This document shows, piece after piece, positions 44,223 through 55,562 of a stretch of DNA of 64,000 nt. Each line of letters begins with the position of its first letter. Position 1 is the stretch's first letter. The stretch covers positions 186,001 through 250,000 of the forward strand of contig CAWBRU010000009.1 of assembly GCA_963791325.1 (NCBI GenBank), given 5' to 3'. Source of the stretch: JBEVJK01 sp963791325. GTDB taxonomy: Bacteria; Pseudomonadota; Alphaproteobacteria; Rhizobiales; Rhizobiaceae. Below the pieces are notes generated by a model. That model had not been told where the DNA came from, did not search any database, and was given only the letters and a program-made list of their open reading frames with translations. The position numbers were made by a program, and so were the translations under genes.

Positions 44223-46237
44223 TCAGGCGAGCGCTGCCGGAGCGTCGCTGCGGAACAGCTCGAACGCATCGGCCAGGCTCATCGGGCGGCCGAGCAGATA
44301 TCCCTGGCCGCGGGTGACCCCGAGATCCCTCAGCGTGTCCAGCTCGCCGCGGTTCTCGATGCCCTCCGCGACGATGACCGCGCCGGTTTCGCGGGCAAAG
44401 AAGATCAGCGCGGTCGCCAGCGCCCGCCGCGCCGGATCGGAATCGACGTGGCGGGTCAGGGTCATGTCGAGCTTGATGCCGTCGGGCCTGAGCTGGATGA
44501 TGTGCTGGAAACTGGAATAGCCGGCGCCGGCATCGTCGACGGCGATGCGCAGGCCCTGCTCCCTGAGCGGTGCCAGCTGCGCATTCAGACGCGGATAGTC
44601 GGCCACCGGCGCATGCTCCGTCACCTCGATGATGATGCGCTGCAGCGGCATGCCGGTGAGCGTGGCGGGAAAATCCGCGCTCAGAATGGCCTCCGGCGAG
44701 AGGTTGAAGGACACGTAGATTTCGTCGAGCAGGTCGCGCGCGGCGTGGAGCGCGGCGGTAAACACGGCGAGCTCGAGCTCGGCACCGAGACCGGCCTGGG
44801 CCGCCTCCTCGAACCACAGGTCCGGGGTGCGGAAAGGCGGGCCGGGAAAGCGCGACAGGCATTCGAAGCCGGCCGGGCGGTTGCGGCCGAAATCCCAGAC
44901 CGGCTGGTAGAGGAAGCTGAACCGCTGGCCTTCGATCACGTGGAGGATGCGGTCCCGCTGTTCGGTGGAGCTGCGGCTGGCGGTGAGCTCGGCCTGGATC
45001 TGAAACGCCGCGAGCTCGGCGAAAGCACGCGTCATCTTCAGGTCGCGCTCGTTGAGCGAGGCGTCGGGCTGGCCGCTGAAGCAGCCGAGCAGGCCGTAGA
45101 CGTCGCCATTGGGCATGCGAATCGGCACTCCGACATGGGCGCGGACCCCAGGGCGCGGGTGAACGGCTTGTCCGCGGCCGCGGGATGGTCGCAGACATCC
45201 GGCATCAGCTCGGGCAGCGTGCCGTCGACGATGCCGGGCCCATAGGCGTCGCGCAGCGGCAGCGAGCTGCCTTCGTGGATCGGCAGCCCGTCCTCGCCCT
45301 CCAGCGAGCGATAGACCATGACGTCGCCGACGAATTCGGCGATGTAGGCGACCTGCATGTTGAGATGGGTGCGCGTGCTGTGCAGGATGCTGCCCAGCGT
45401 GGTCTGGAATTGCGCCGGCGTCGGCTGGCCATCGGAACCGGCATCGTTGTCGGCATAGGGCGTCATCGCGCGCCGGACGGGGCCGTCGACCTGGCCGATG
45501 GAGGCCAGGCTGACACGGTTGCGCCCGCTCCACTTGGCCCGGTAGAGCTGGCGGTCGGCAAGCACGAACACCTCGTCGTAGGAGACGTCGCCCGCCGCGA
45601 AGGTCGCCCCGCCGACGCTCACCGAAAGCGTGCGCGCCATCCCGTCGGCGACGATCTCGGTGTGATTGACCGCGAGCCGGATCCGCTCGGCGACGTTCCA
45701 CGCCTGCGCCGGGTCGGCGCTCTGCAGGAAGATGCCGAACTCCTCGCCGCCGATGCGGCCGACCAGATCCGGCGCCTTGACCTCGCCGAAGATTTTTGCG
45801 GCGATCAGCTGCAGCGCACGGTCGCCCCAGTCGTGGCCGAACTGATCGTTGATCGATTTGAAATGATCGGCATCGACGATCAGCAGGGCGCCGTGCCGGG
45901 AGTTCACCGCAGCCTGTTCCAGATAGGCATCGACCAGCATCTTGAAGGCACCGCGGTTGAGCACCGCGGTCAGGCTGTCCATCGTCGCCAGTTCAGTCAT
46001 TTCCCGGTGGGCGATGGCGAGCTGGCGCATCTTCCACAACAGCAGGAACAGCAGCGGCCCGGCCAGCAGGGTGGGCAAAAGCAGGTCGGTGACGATGGCG
46101 CGCAGCCGCGCCTCGTCCGACATATACGCAAAGTTGAAGGAATCGACGAACAGCGCGACGGCGACGCAGAACACGATGCCGGCGGCGGTGCCGCCGAACA
46201 CCCTCGTCCAGCTCGTCGCAGGCGGCAGCAGGCGCAC
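44223..46237 (-). pseudogene. Membrane GGDEF-GAF-EAL protein (cyclic-di-GMP; one frameshift)
   Basis: From GTG 46237 (AGAGGTAA upstream) the protein has two membrane helices. A GGDEF domain with an intact GGEEF motif (LVGRIGGEEFGIF near residue 170) follows, then a GAF-like region and a C-terminal EAL domain. The EAL motif reads ECL, but NLSPEAIL, EVTEHAP, DDAGAGYSSF, KLDMTLTR and VAEGIEN supply the usual metal and catalytic acids. It could therefore both make and degrade cyclic-di-GMP. The frame breaks near 45145 in the GAF region; CTGGGGTCC read as CTGGGCGCGGTCC restores it, a 4-bp CG loss. Confidence 0.85.
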
Positions 46238-46492
46238 CGGCGTTACCTCTCTCGCCCAAAAACAATGGCGGGCATGGAAATGGGTTGCCCCGAGTTCGGA
46301 ATTGGCTGCATCGGCCGCTGTGATCTCAGCTATCAGATAGGCTTTGGGTTACCTTTTAGTCACGACATGAGCTGCGTGATGATCTTCTGAGCGAAGTTTT
46401 CGGCCAAAGGCAAGAGGTTCGGCCGGCCTTGCCTGTGCTCCGTCGCCGTCCTAGCCTGCCCCAAGGCTCCAAGATGTCGTGAGTGGTCGTTG

Positions 46493-48043
46493 ATGGTCGA
46501 TGGCAGGCGTGACCGCGAATCCAGGATGCGCCCGCTTGACCTCGGCCCTCCTGGCGGCAACGTCGCGGCGAAGTCGCACTATGCCATCGTCGACATCGGC
46601 TCCAACTCGGTGCGCATGGTGGTCTATGATCAGCTCGGGCGCGCCCCGCTGCCCCGCTATGTCGAGAAGTCGCTTTGCCGGTTGGGCGACGGGCTGGCGG
46701 AGACCGGGTCGATCTCAGCCGACGGCTTCCGCCGCACCGTCGAGGCGCTGCGCCGGTTCCGCGCGATCGCCGATGCGATGAATGTCGGGCGCATCGACGT
46801 CACCGCGACCGAGGCGATCCGCCGCGCCGGCAACGGTCCCGATCTGGCCGAGGCGATCAAGGACGCTTCGGGGCTGGAGGTCCGTATCCTGGCCGGCGAG
46901 GAGGAGGCCAAATATTCGGCCCTCGGCGTGATTTCCGGCTTTTTCCGTCCCGTGGGACTGGTCGGCGACATGGGCGGCGGCAGCCTCGAGATCGCCGAAG
47001 CCGTCGACGACCGTGTCGCCGACCATTGGACCAGCCTGCCGCTCGGGGCCCTGCCGGTCGAGGCCTTGCTGAAGGACGGCGTCGGCAGCGCCAAGACGAC
47101 GATCGATAGCCTGCTGCGTTCGAGCTTACGGCCGTCGCTGGGCACGCCGGTGTTCTATGCGGTGGGCGGCGGCTGGCGAACGCTGGCCAAGGTGCACATG
47201 GCGATCGAGGCCGTGCCGGTCCCGGTGGTGCACGGCTACACGCTCGACACCGCCACGCTCCGCGCCTTTGCCAAGCGGCTGGCGCGGCTTCCGTCGGCCA
47301 AGCTCGCCGCGCTGCCCGGCATGCCGGAGCGGCGGGTGCGCACCACGCCCGCGGCAGCGCTTTTGCTCGACCGCCTGCTGAAGCGGCTGAAACCCGAACG
47401 CGTGGTGTTTTCCGCGCTGGGACTGCGCGAAGGCTGGCTCTACGCCCAGCTCTCGGAGGCGGAACGCTACCTCGATCCGATCATCGAAGGGGCGCGGCTG
47501 ATCGGGCTGCCGCAAGCCCGGGTGCCGGAATTCGCGCCCGCCCTGGCCGAGTGGACGGCCTCCTTGTTCCCCGGCGAAGTGGCGGGCGAAACCCGCCTCA
47601 GGGTGGCGGTCTGCGCACTCTCGGACATCGCCTGGCGCGACGATCCCGATCTCCGCCCCGAGGAGAGTTTTCGGCGGCTGCTCAGGCTGCCCTTCATCGG
47701 GCTCGATCATGCCGAGCGGGTGTTCATCGCCCTTGCCATCCACGCCCGCTATGCCGGCAAGCCCGATGCCCCCTGGCTTGAGCCTGCGGTCAGTCTGCTG
47801 TCGCCGGCGGCACGGCGGCGGGCGCAGATTCTCGGCCGCTCGATCCTGTTGGCCTACCGGCTTTCGGGGAGCGTCGCCGAGGTGCTGGCCAAGTCGAAGC
47901 TCAAGATCGGCCCGGGCCGGCTCAGCCTGGAGGTCGGGGCAGCCGCGCGCGCGCCCGACAGCGAGGTGGTCACCGCCCGGCTCAAGCTGCTGGCCGCGGC
48001 GATGGGCATCCGCCATGTCGAGGTGGCCGAACACGCCTCCTGA
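46493..48043 (+). CDS. ppx: Exopolyphosphatase / guanosine pentaphosphatase family protein
   Basis: The 516-residue protein has the ASKHA-fold phosphate loop YAIVDIGSNSVRMVVYD near residue 30, EGEE-like ILAGEEEAKYSALG near 130 and VGDMGGGSLEIAE near 155, all typical of Ppx/GppA. The C-terminal part is the alphaproteobacterial helical domain. Family members hydrolyse polyphosphate or pppGpp. The ATG at 46493 is one of several in-frame starts (another is at 46526), so about ten N-terminal residues are uncertain. Confidence 0.87.
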   Translation: MVDGRRDRESRMRPLDLGPPGGNVAAKSHYAIVDIGSNSVRMVVYDQLGRAPLPRYVEKSLCRLGDGLAETGSISADGFRRTVEALRRFRAIADAMNVGRIDVTATEAIRRAGNGPDLAEAIKDASGLEVRILAGEEEAKYSALGVISGFFRPVGLVGDMGGGSLEIAEAVDDRVADHWTSLPLGALPVEALLKDGVGSAKTTIDSLLRSSLRPSLGTPVFYAVGGGWRTLAKVHMAIEAVPVPVVHGYTLDTATLRAFAKRLARLPSAKLAALPGMPERRVRTTPAAALLLDRLLKRLKPERVVFSALGLREGWLYAQLSEAERYLDPIIEGARLIGLPQARVPEFAPALAEWTASLFPGEVAGETRLRVAVCALSDIAWRDDPDLRPEESFRRLLRLPFIGLDHAERVFIALAIHARYAGKPDAPWLEPAVSLLSPAARRRAQILGRSILLAYRLSGSVAEVLAKSKLKIGPGRLSLEVGAAARAPDSEVVTARLKLLAAAMGIRHVEVAEHAS

Positions 48044-48056
48044 GCGGTGACCCGGC

Positions 48057-48251
48057 TCAGGCCGGCGCCCGGCACAGCCGTGCCGGTTCGCGCTCGCTCT
48101 TTTCCTTCGGCGCCGGCGAGGCGGCAATCGCCGGCTTCGGTGCCGGACACTTGATCAGCGGAGTGTGGGCCGCGCCGCCGGCCTGGCAGCCGGCGAGCGC
48201 CAGCCAGCCGAGCAAGGCCGGAACGATCGATAAGCCGCCGGCAGGCCGCAT
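48057..48251 (-). CDS. Small lipoprotein
   Basis: A 64-residue protein starts at ATG 48251 with a short lipoprotein signal (LSIVPALLGWLALAGCQAGG, lipobox LAGC), followed by a Pro/Ala/Lys-rich segment with a Cys pair (IKCPAPKP ... RLCRAPA). It resembles the entericidin/small-lipoprotein type only in layout. It ends 13 bp from the convergent ppx stop. The ADH frame lies just upstream (end 48260), so its transcript may continue into this gene. Confidence 0.6.
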   Translation of the reverse strand: MRPAGGLSIVPALLGWLALAGCQAGGAAHTPLIKCPAPKPAIAASPAPKEKSEREPARLCRAPA

Positions 48252-48259
48252 CGCGGGCC

Positions 48260-49414
48260 TCAGAAGGCCGTCACCAGCCCGCGCAGCAACCTTGCCTCGC
48301 GCAGCTGATCGAAGCCGGAATTGATCTCGTCGAGACGGAACTCGCCGGTCAGCAGCCGGTCGACCGGCAGCAGCCCGCGCTTGAACAGCCCGATATATTT
48401 GGGAATGTCGCGCGCCGGCACGCAGGATCCCAGATAGGAGCCGCGCACGGTCTTCTCGTCGGCCACCAGACCGACGGCGGCAATCGGCAGCACCGTCGAC
48501 GGCGGCGGAAGTCCCGCCGTCACCAGGGTCCCGCCGCGGCGGACGATGCCGTAGCCGAGCTCGAGCGCCGGCAGCGCGCCGGCGAATTCCAGCGCGTGGT
48601 GGACCCCGCCCGCTGTCGCCTCGCGAATCGCCTCGCCGACATTGTCGTCGGACGCCAGGAAAACGTCGGTCGCGCCGAATTCGCGCGCCCATTCGAGCTT
48701 GCGCGGCGACAGGTCGACGGCGACGATCCGCTCGGCCCCCGCAGCCCGCGCGCCGAACAGCGCCGCCATGCCGACCCCGCCGAGGCCGATCACCGCCACG
48801 GTGTCGCCGGCGCGCAGGCCGGCGCCGTTGAGCGCTGCGCCGACGCCGGTGAGCACCGCGCAGCCGAACAGCGCCGCATGTTTCAAGTCGATGTCCGGAT
48901 CGACCTTGACCAGCGACTGGCGGGCGACGGTGGCGTATTCGGCGAAGGCCGAGACGCCGAGATGGTGGTTGAGCTCGCCCGCCCCGGCCGCGGCCGCCGC
49001 TTCGCCGGGGGTGCAGCTCAGCCGCCGCGATCCGGAGAGCAGCACGCCGCGGCCGTTGGCCGCCGCGCCCGGAATGCAGAGCGCCGGACGGCCCTCGCAG
49101 CAGAACGCGCAGGTGCCGCAGGACGGCACGAACACGCACACCACGTGATCGCCGACCGCAAGGTCGCCGACGCCGGCGCCGAGTGCCTCGACCACGCCGG
49201 CCGCCTCGTGGCCGAGCACCATCGGCAGCGGCCGCGGCCGGTTGCCGTCGATGACGGAGAGGTCGGAATGACAGAGGCCGGCGGCGGCGATGCGCACAGT
49301 GACCTCGCCCGGCCCCGGCGCGGCGAGATCGACGGTGCGGATGTTCAGCGGCCGGCTTTCGGCATAGGGAGCCGGCAGTCCCGATCGTTCCAGCACGGCG
49401 GCGCGAATCCGCAT
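48260..49414 (-). CDS. Zinc-dependent alcohol dehydrogenase (class III-like)
   Basis: The 384-residue protein has GLCHSDLSVIDGNRP and GHEAAGVVEALGAGV (catalytic zinc), the structural zinc loop CGTCAFCCEGRPALCIPG and the NAD motif VAVIGLGGVGMAALFGARAAG. It is close in layout to class III/NDMA-type alcohol dehydrogenases. It is the last enzyme of the importer operon 55309-48260, following an SDR by 12 bp. In sulfopropanediol loci (hpsOPN) a zinc dehydrogenase and an SDR accompany the HisD-like enzyme, exactly the trio seen here. Confidence 0.87.
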   Translation of the reverse strand: MRIRAAVLERSGLPAPYAESRPLNIRTVDLAAPGPGEVTVRIAAAGLCHSDLSVIDGNRPRPLPMVLGHEAAGVVEALGAGVGDLAVGDHVVCVFVPSCGTCAFCCEGRPALCIPGAAANGRGVLLSGSRRLSCTPGEAAAAAGAGELNHHLGVSAFAEYATVARQSLVKVDPDIDLKHAALFGCAVLTGVGAALNGAGLRAGDTVAVIGLGGVGMAALFGARAAGAERIVAVDLSPRKLEWAREFGATDVFLASDDNVGEAIREATAGGVHHALEFAGALPALELGYGIVRRGGTLVTAGLPPPSTVLPIAAVGLVADEKTVRGSYLGSCVPARDIPKYIGLFKRGLLPVDRLLTGEFRLDEINSGFDQLREARLLRGLVTAF

Positions 49415-49426
49415 GACGCCTCTCCC

Positions 49427-50194
49427 TTACTCAGCCGTCCAGCCGCCATCGATGCGCAGCGCCGTGCCCGTGACCATCGAAGAGGCCTCGGATGCCAGGT
49501 AGATGACCGCGCCCATCACATCCTCGACCCCGCCGAGCCGGCCGAGCTTGATTTTTGCCAGCACGCTTTGCCTGAACGCCGCATCGCGGAAATAGGCTTG
49601 CGTCATCGGCGTCTCGATGAAGGTCGGGCAGACCGTGTTGACGCGGATGCCGTGCGGGCCGAGCTCCACCGCCATGGCCTTGGTCAGGCCCTCGAGCGCA
49701 TGCTTGGACGCACAATAGACGCTGCGGTCGGCCGCTCCGACATGGCCCATCTGCGACGACATGTTGATGATCGAGCCGGGCCGCCCGGCGGAGAGCAGCC
49801 GGCGGGTCACGCTTTGCGCGACGAAGAAGGCAGCCTTGACGTTGAGTTCGAAGATCGCCTCGACATCATCCTCGCTGACCGCGACGAAGGCACGCGGACG
49901 GTTCATGCCGGCATTGTTGACCAGGATGTCGAAGGCGGGCCGGGCGGCGAGCGCCTGGTCCACCGCGGCGCGATCGGTCACGTCGAGGACGATCGCTTCG
50001 GCCGAGCCGCCGTCCTCCCGGATGGCCGCCGCGAGCGCGGCGAGATCGCCGCCGCTGCGGCCGACGAGGCCGACATGTGCGCCCTCGCCGGCCAGCGCGG
50101 CCGCGCAAGCCAGGCCGATGCCGCGACTGGCGCCGGTGACCAGGGCGCGGCGGCCGCCGAGCCCGAAACCGGGCGCCTTGGGCAGCGCCGTCAT
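49427..50194 (-). CDS. SDR-family oxidoreductase
   Basis: The 255-residue protein is a classical SDR with all hallmarks: cofactor motif TGASRGIGLACAAALA, NNAGMN, catalytic Ser in INMSSQMGHVG and YCASK supplying Tyr and Lys near residue 155. The C-terminus IDGGWTAE is standard. It starts directly after the HisD-like stop. It probably interconverts hydroxyl and keto forms of the imported compound together with the ADH. Confidence 0.92.
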   Translation of the reverse strand: MTALPKAPGFGLGGRRALVTGASRGIGLACAAALAGEGAHVGLVGRSGGDLAALAAAIREDGGSAEAIVLDVTDRAAVDQALAARPAFDILVNNAGMNRPRAFVAVSEDDVEAIFELNVKAAFFVAQSVTRRLLSAGRPGSIINMSSQMGHVGAADRSVYCASKHALEGLTKAMAVELGPHGIRVNTVCPTFIETPMTQAYFRDAAFRQSVLAKIKLGRLGGVEDVMGAVIYLASEASSMVTGTALRIDGGWTAE

Positions 50195-51502
50195 CTACTC
50201 GGCCGCGGTCGCATAGGGAACGTTGCGGCGGCCATAGCGGCGCACCCGCACATTGGCCTGCTCGGCATGGCCGACGAAGCCCTCCAGCATCGACAGGCGC
50301 GAATCATAGGCCCCGACCAGCGCGCTCGCCTCGTCGGTCAGCACCTTCTGATAGGTGCAGGTCTTTAGGAACTTGCCGACCCACAGCCCGCCGGTGTAGC
50401 GGGCCGCGCGCCGCGTCGGCAGCGTGTGGTTGGTGCCGATCACCTTGTCGCCGTAGGCGACATTGGTGCGCGCCCCGAGGAACAAGGCGCCATAATTGGT
50501 GAGGTTGGCGAGGAAATAGTCGGGGTCGCGGGTCATCACCTCGACGTGTTCGAAGGCGAGCCGGTTGGCGACGGCCAGCATCTCGGCTTCATCGGTGCAG
50601 ACGATGACCTCGCCGAAATCGCGCCAGGCCGCCCCGGCGATGTCGGCCGTGGGCAGAATGCCGAGCAGCCGCTCGACCTCATCCAGAACGGCGCGCGCCA
50701 GCGGCTCGGACGTGGTCAAGAAAATCGCGGGCGAGGTCGGCCCGTGCTCGGCCTGGCCAAGCAGGTCGGTGGCGCAGATCTCGGCGTCGACGCTGTCGTC
50801 GGCAATCACCAGCGTCTCGGTCGGCCCGGCGAACAGGTCGATGCCGACCCTGCCGTAGAGCTGGCGCTTGGCCTCGGCCACATAGGCGTTGCCCGGACCG
50901 ACCAGCATGTCGACCGGGGCGACCGTGTCGGTGCCCAGCGCCATGGCGCCGATCGCCTGCACGCCGCCCAGCACCAGGATCTCGTCGGCGCCGGCCAGAT
51001 GCATGGCCGCGACGATCGCCGGATGGGCGCCGCCCTTGAACGGCGGAGCGGCGGCCACCACACGCTTGACCCCTGCCACCTTGGCGGTGAGCACGCTCAT
51101 ATGCGCGGACGCCACCATCGGATATTTGCCGCCCGGCACATAGCAGCCGACCGCCTCGACCGGGATGTTCCTGTGGCCGAGCACCACGCCCGGCAGCGTC
51201 TCGACCTCGATGTCGCGGATCGCCTGCCGCTGCTTCTCGGCGAAGTTCTTCACCTGCGCCTGGGCGAAGCGGATGTCGTCGAGATCGCGCGCCGCGACCT
51301 TGCTCATCGCCGCCTCGATCTCGGCCTCGCTCAGGCGAAAGCTTTGCGGCGACCATCGGTCGAAGCGCTGCGACAGCTCGCGCACGGCGACATCGCCCCG
51401 CGCCTCGATGTCGGCCAGGATCTGCTCGACGGTGGCGCGCACCTTGCCGTCCGCTTCGGCGCGCGTCGCGGCCGCTTCAGCCGTTTTCAAATGGGTGGCC
51501 AT
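50195..51502 (-). CDS. Histidinol-dehydrogenase-family enzyme, HpsN-like
   Basis: The 435-residue protein belongs to the HisD superfamily, which oxidises a primary alcohol to a carboxylate in two NAD-dependent steps. Visible blocks are VGCYVPGGKYPMVASAHMSV, VGPGNAYVAEAKRQLYGRVG, DLFAGPTETLVIADDSVD, QAEHGPTSPAIFLTT and NHTLPTRRAARYTGGL, including the zinc-binding Gln/His. Its context (transporter, SDR, ADH) is catabolic, not histidine biosynthesis. HpsN, which oxidises 2,3-dihydroxypropane-1-sulfonate, is the best-known such relative; the substrate here is unproven. The start is fixed by CCGGAGGAGCTC. Confidence 0.85.
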   Translation of the reverse strand: MATHLKTAEAAATRAEADGKVRATVEQILADIEARGDVAVRELSQRFDRWSPQSFRLSEAEIEAAMSKVAARDLDDIRFAQAQVKNFAEKQRQAIRDIEVETLPGVVLGHRNIPVEAVGCYVPGGKYPMVASAHMSVLTAKVAGVKRVVAAAPPFKGGAHPAIVAAMHLAGADEILVLGGVQAIGAMALGTDTVAPVDMLVGPGNAYVAEAKRQLYGRVGIDLFAGPTETLVIADDSVDAEICATDLLGQAEHGPTSPAIFLTTSEPLARAVLDEVERLLGILPTADIAGAAWRDFGEVIVCTDEAEMLAVANRLAFEHVEVMTRDPDYFLANLTNYGALFLGARTNVAYGDKVIGTNHTLPTRRAARYTGGLWVGKFLKTCTYQKVLTDEASALVGAYDSRLSMLEGFVGHAEQANVRVRRYGRRNVPYATAAE

Positions 51503-51534
51503 GAGCTCCTCCGGATCACGTTCTGGCTGGCCGT

Positions 51535-52548
51535 TCAGCCGATATCGGACGTCTCGCGGCCGCGGGTGATCTGCGAAATGGTGACGGCCAGGATCAGCGC
51601 GGCGCCGTTGAACACATTGGTCACCCAGAGCGGAATGCCGAGCATCGACAGGCCGGTGATGCCGGTCGCCAGGAAGTAGACGGCGACGATGGTGCCCCAG
51701 GGATTGAAGCGGCCGGGCTGGATCGTAGTGGCGCCGAGGAACGCCGCGGCGAAGGCGGGCAGCAGGTAATTCAATCCCGAATAGGGGTCGGCCGACCCGA
51801 GAATGCCGGCGTAGATGATGCCGGCGACCGACGACAGCACCGCCGAGGTCAGCAGGGCTCCGACCCGGACGCGGTCGACGGCGATGCCGTTCAGGCGGGC
51901 GACCTCGCGGCCGCGGCCGACGAACAGCAGCCGGCGCCCGAGCGGCGTGTAGTCGAACACGTACCAGATGATGAGCGCGGCCGCCAAGGCATAGTAGAAG
52001 GCATAGGGAACGCCGAACAGGCGGTTGCCGACGGTCGCCATGATCAGGCTGGAATCGATGCCGCCGATGGTCGAGGAATTGGTCATCCACTGGACAATGC
52101 CGCTCATCAGCGACGTCGATCCCAGTGTCACCACCAGCGATGGAACCCGAAAATAGACGATGAACAAGGAGTGCAGCAGGCCGACGACCACGCCGATGGC
52201 GACGACGATGGCGAGCACCAGCAGGATCGGCAGATGCTGCCAGACATTGAGCACGCCGATGGTCGAAGCGGCCAAGGTCAGAATCGCGCCGACCGAGAGG
52301 TCGTAGTCGCCCGCCGTCAGCGGGATGATGATCGCCAGCGCCAGCAGGGCGGCCGGCGCGTAGGAGGCGAACATGATCGAGAAATTGCCCCAGTTCAGGA
52401 ACGACTGCGGCATCGCCAGGCCGAAGCCGGCGATCAGCAGCGCCCAGACAAGCAGCACCGCGACCCGCTCGAACCGGCGGGCGAAATGGACGCTGCGGCC
52501 CGGCCCCGGCGGGGCGAGCGAGGTTTCGATCTTGCTGGCTTCGGCCAT
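51535..52548 (-). CDS. ABC transporter permease, ribose type (RbsC-like)
   Basis: The 337-residue inner-membrane protein has about nine to ten helices and the RbsC-family blocks PLTAGDYDLSVGAILTLAAS near residue 88, VVTLGSTSLMSGIVQWMTN near 145 and GRLNGI-like ARLNGIAVDRVRVGALLTSA near 215. It transports sugars or similar polyhydroxy compounds with the adjacent ATPase and binding protein. The ATG is 3 bp from the ATPase stop. No damage is present, in contrast to its two neighbours. Confidence 0.92.
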   Translation of the reverse strand: MAEASKIETSLAPPGPGRSVHFARRFERVAVLLVWALLIAGFGLAMPQSFLNWGNFSIMFASYAPAALLALAIIIPLTAGDYDLSVGAILTLAASTIGVLNVWQHLPILLVLAIVVAIGVVVGLLHSLFIVYFRVPSLVVTLGSTSLMSGIVQWMTNSSTIGGIDSSLIMATVGNRLFGVPYAFYYALAAALIIWYVFDYTPLGRRLLFVGRGREVARLNGIAVDRVRVGALLTSAVLSSVAGIIYAGILGSADPYSGLNYLLPAFAAAFLGATTIQPGRFNPWGTIVAVYFLATGITGLSMLGIPLWVTNVFNGAALILAVTISQITRGRETSDIG

Positions 52549-52551
52549 GGG

Positions 52552-54182
<1,631 letters not shown>

Positions 54183-54187
54183 CCGGC

Positions 54188-55309
54188 CTACTCGACACCC
54201 CACAGCTTGTGGAAGCCGGATTTGTAGGCATCGCCATAACCGGTGTCGAACTGCGCCGGCGTGCCGGCGCTCGCGGCGTTGTTCTTGTCGAAGATGAAGA
54301 ACGGCACGTTGAGCGCGGTCGGGCTCTTCAGTCCGCAGGCATCGCGCAGATGGCCATCGACGGTGGCATAGGCGATCCAGTCGAGGCTCTCGCCGATGTC
54401 CATGTCGACGAGCGCCCTGCTGGATGTAGTCGAGCACGAACGGCGTGCCGTTGAAGGTCCCGACCTTGACCTGGCCGGTCTTGCCGGTGAGCCGCAATGC
54501 GGGCACGACGAACTGCGACATCGAATCGTAGATCGGGATCACCACGTTGATCTCCGGATCGGCCTGCAGGGCAGCTCTGCACGGCCGGCTGGATCTTGGT
54601 GCCCCATTCGGTGACACCGACATTGATCTCCTGCTTGATCTGGCATTGCGGGCAGTTGGCGGCGAGCTCCTTCTTGAAGTTGGCCACCAGCGGGATCGTC
54701 GGCGGCACCTCGTTGGAGACGATCAGCGCGATATTGGCCTTGCCGTCGGTCGCCACGGTCAGCCCAGTCGGCGAGGATCTTGCCGATCTCACCGAAGCCG
54801 ATGGTGAGCGAGCTCGACACCACCGGGTGCTGCGCGAAGGACGGGTCGTAGAAATGCGAGGTCATCACCTTGACCCCGGCCGCCTTCGCCGCCTCGAGCT
54901 GCGGCGCGATCGTCCCCGGATCGATGCCCGAGATCAGATCGATGATGTCGTACTTGTCGCGGATGGCGAGCTCGACGCCCTGGATCCACTGGCTGGGCTG
55001 CCCCTGGTTCTCCCACTCCGTCACCTCCAGTCCGACCTTGGCACCGGCCGCCTTCTCGCGGTCGATGATGCCCTTCAGGAACGGGTTGGCGCTGTTGTTG
55101 GGGATCGACATCATCTTCTTGCCGGCCGCGCATTTCTTGGCGTCGAACGGCTCGCCCGGCGCCACGAATTGCGGCATGGCCGTGTACTTGGCCAGGCTCT
55201 CCTTGGCCTTGGCGAGGCCGTCGGCAGCCGCATCGGCCGCCGCCGGAGCCGCGAGAAACCCGAGGGCAGCCGCAGAGGCGACCGCCGCGAGCAATAGACG
55301 TCCTTGCAT
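54188..55309 (-). pseudogene. ABC transporter substrate-binding protein, ribose type (three frameshifts)
   Basis: Joined frames give a periplasmic binding protein of the family 4/LacI-like fold (about 375 residues) with a signal peptide (LLLAAVASAAALGFLAAPAA). Visible blocks are SIPNNSANPFLKGIIDREKA, IIDLISGIDPGTIAPQLEAA, INVVIPIYDSMSQFVVPALR and DIGESLDWIAYATVDGHLRD. Breaks near 54425, 54575 and 54770 are resolved by CG/GC insertions, e.g. AGCTGCC to AGCGCTGCC on the coding strand. GGGAGAACAAC precedes the ATG at 55309. It leads the operon running to 48260. Confidence 0.82.
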
Positions 55310-55367
55310 TGTTGTTCTCCCTCTTCGGCTGCGGCGGCCCCGCTCGGACGGGCTGGACAGGGTGGCC

Positions 55368-55381
55368 TGCATGCGCATTCA
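55368..55381. promoter_or_regulatory. Candidate LacI operator, site 1 (TGCATGCGCATTCA)
   Basis: This palindrome with central CG (TGNATG-CG-CATNCA) lies 59 bp upstream of the binding-protein ATG in the divergent spacer shared with the LacI gene. An 11-bp identical core TGCATGCGCAT, followed by N-CA, occurs again at 60599-60612 before hyuA. A central CG is typical of LacI-family operators. Confidence 0.55.
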
Positions 55382-55408
55382 TTGTTTGCCCAGCGCCAAG
55401 TTCGAGTC

Positions 55409-55427
55409 AATCGGACGGCAGCCGATT
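55409..55427. promoter_or_regulatory. Inverted repeat AATCGG-N7-CCGATT in lacI divergent spacer
   Basis: Perfect 6-bp arms with a 7-bp spacer lie between the importer promoter side and the LacI gene. They could be a second regulator site or part of a promoter. No second copy was noticed elsewhere in the window. Confidence 0.25.
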
Positions 55428-55562
55428 TTCGCGATTCGGATTGGCCAAAGCCAACGCGTCGTCGGAGGGGCCGTCGCGGCATATTGAATTGCAGCCGCCC
55501 AGGCGCTATGCAGATTCGTCGGCCGCGGTGAATACGCATTCCGGACGAGAAAGAGGGCTGCC

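Noticed and set aside
50195..51502. Histidinol dehydrogenase of histidine biosynthesis
   Set aside because: The neighbours are a transporter, SDR, ADH and a LacI regulator, not his genes; a catabolic HpsN-like role fits better, though the family assignment itself stands.
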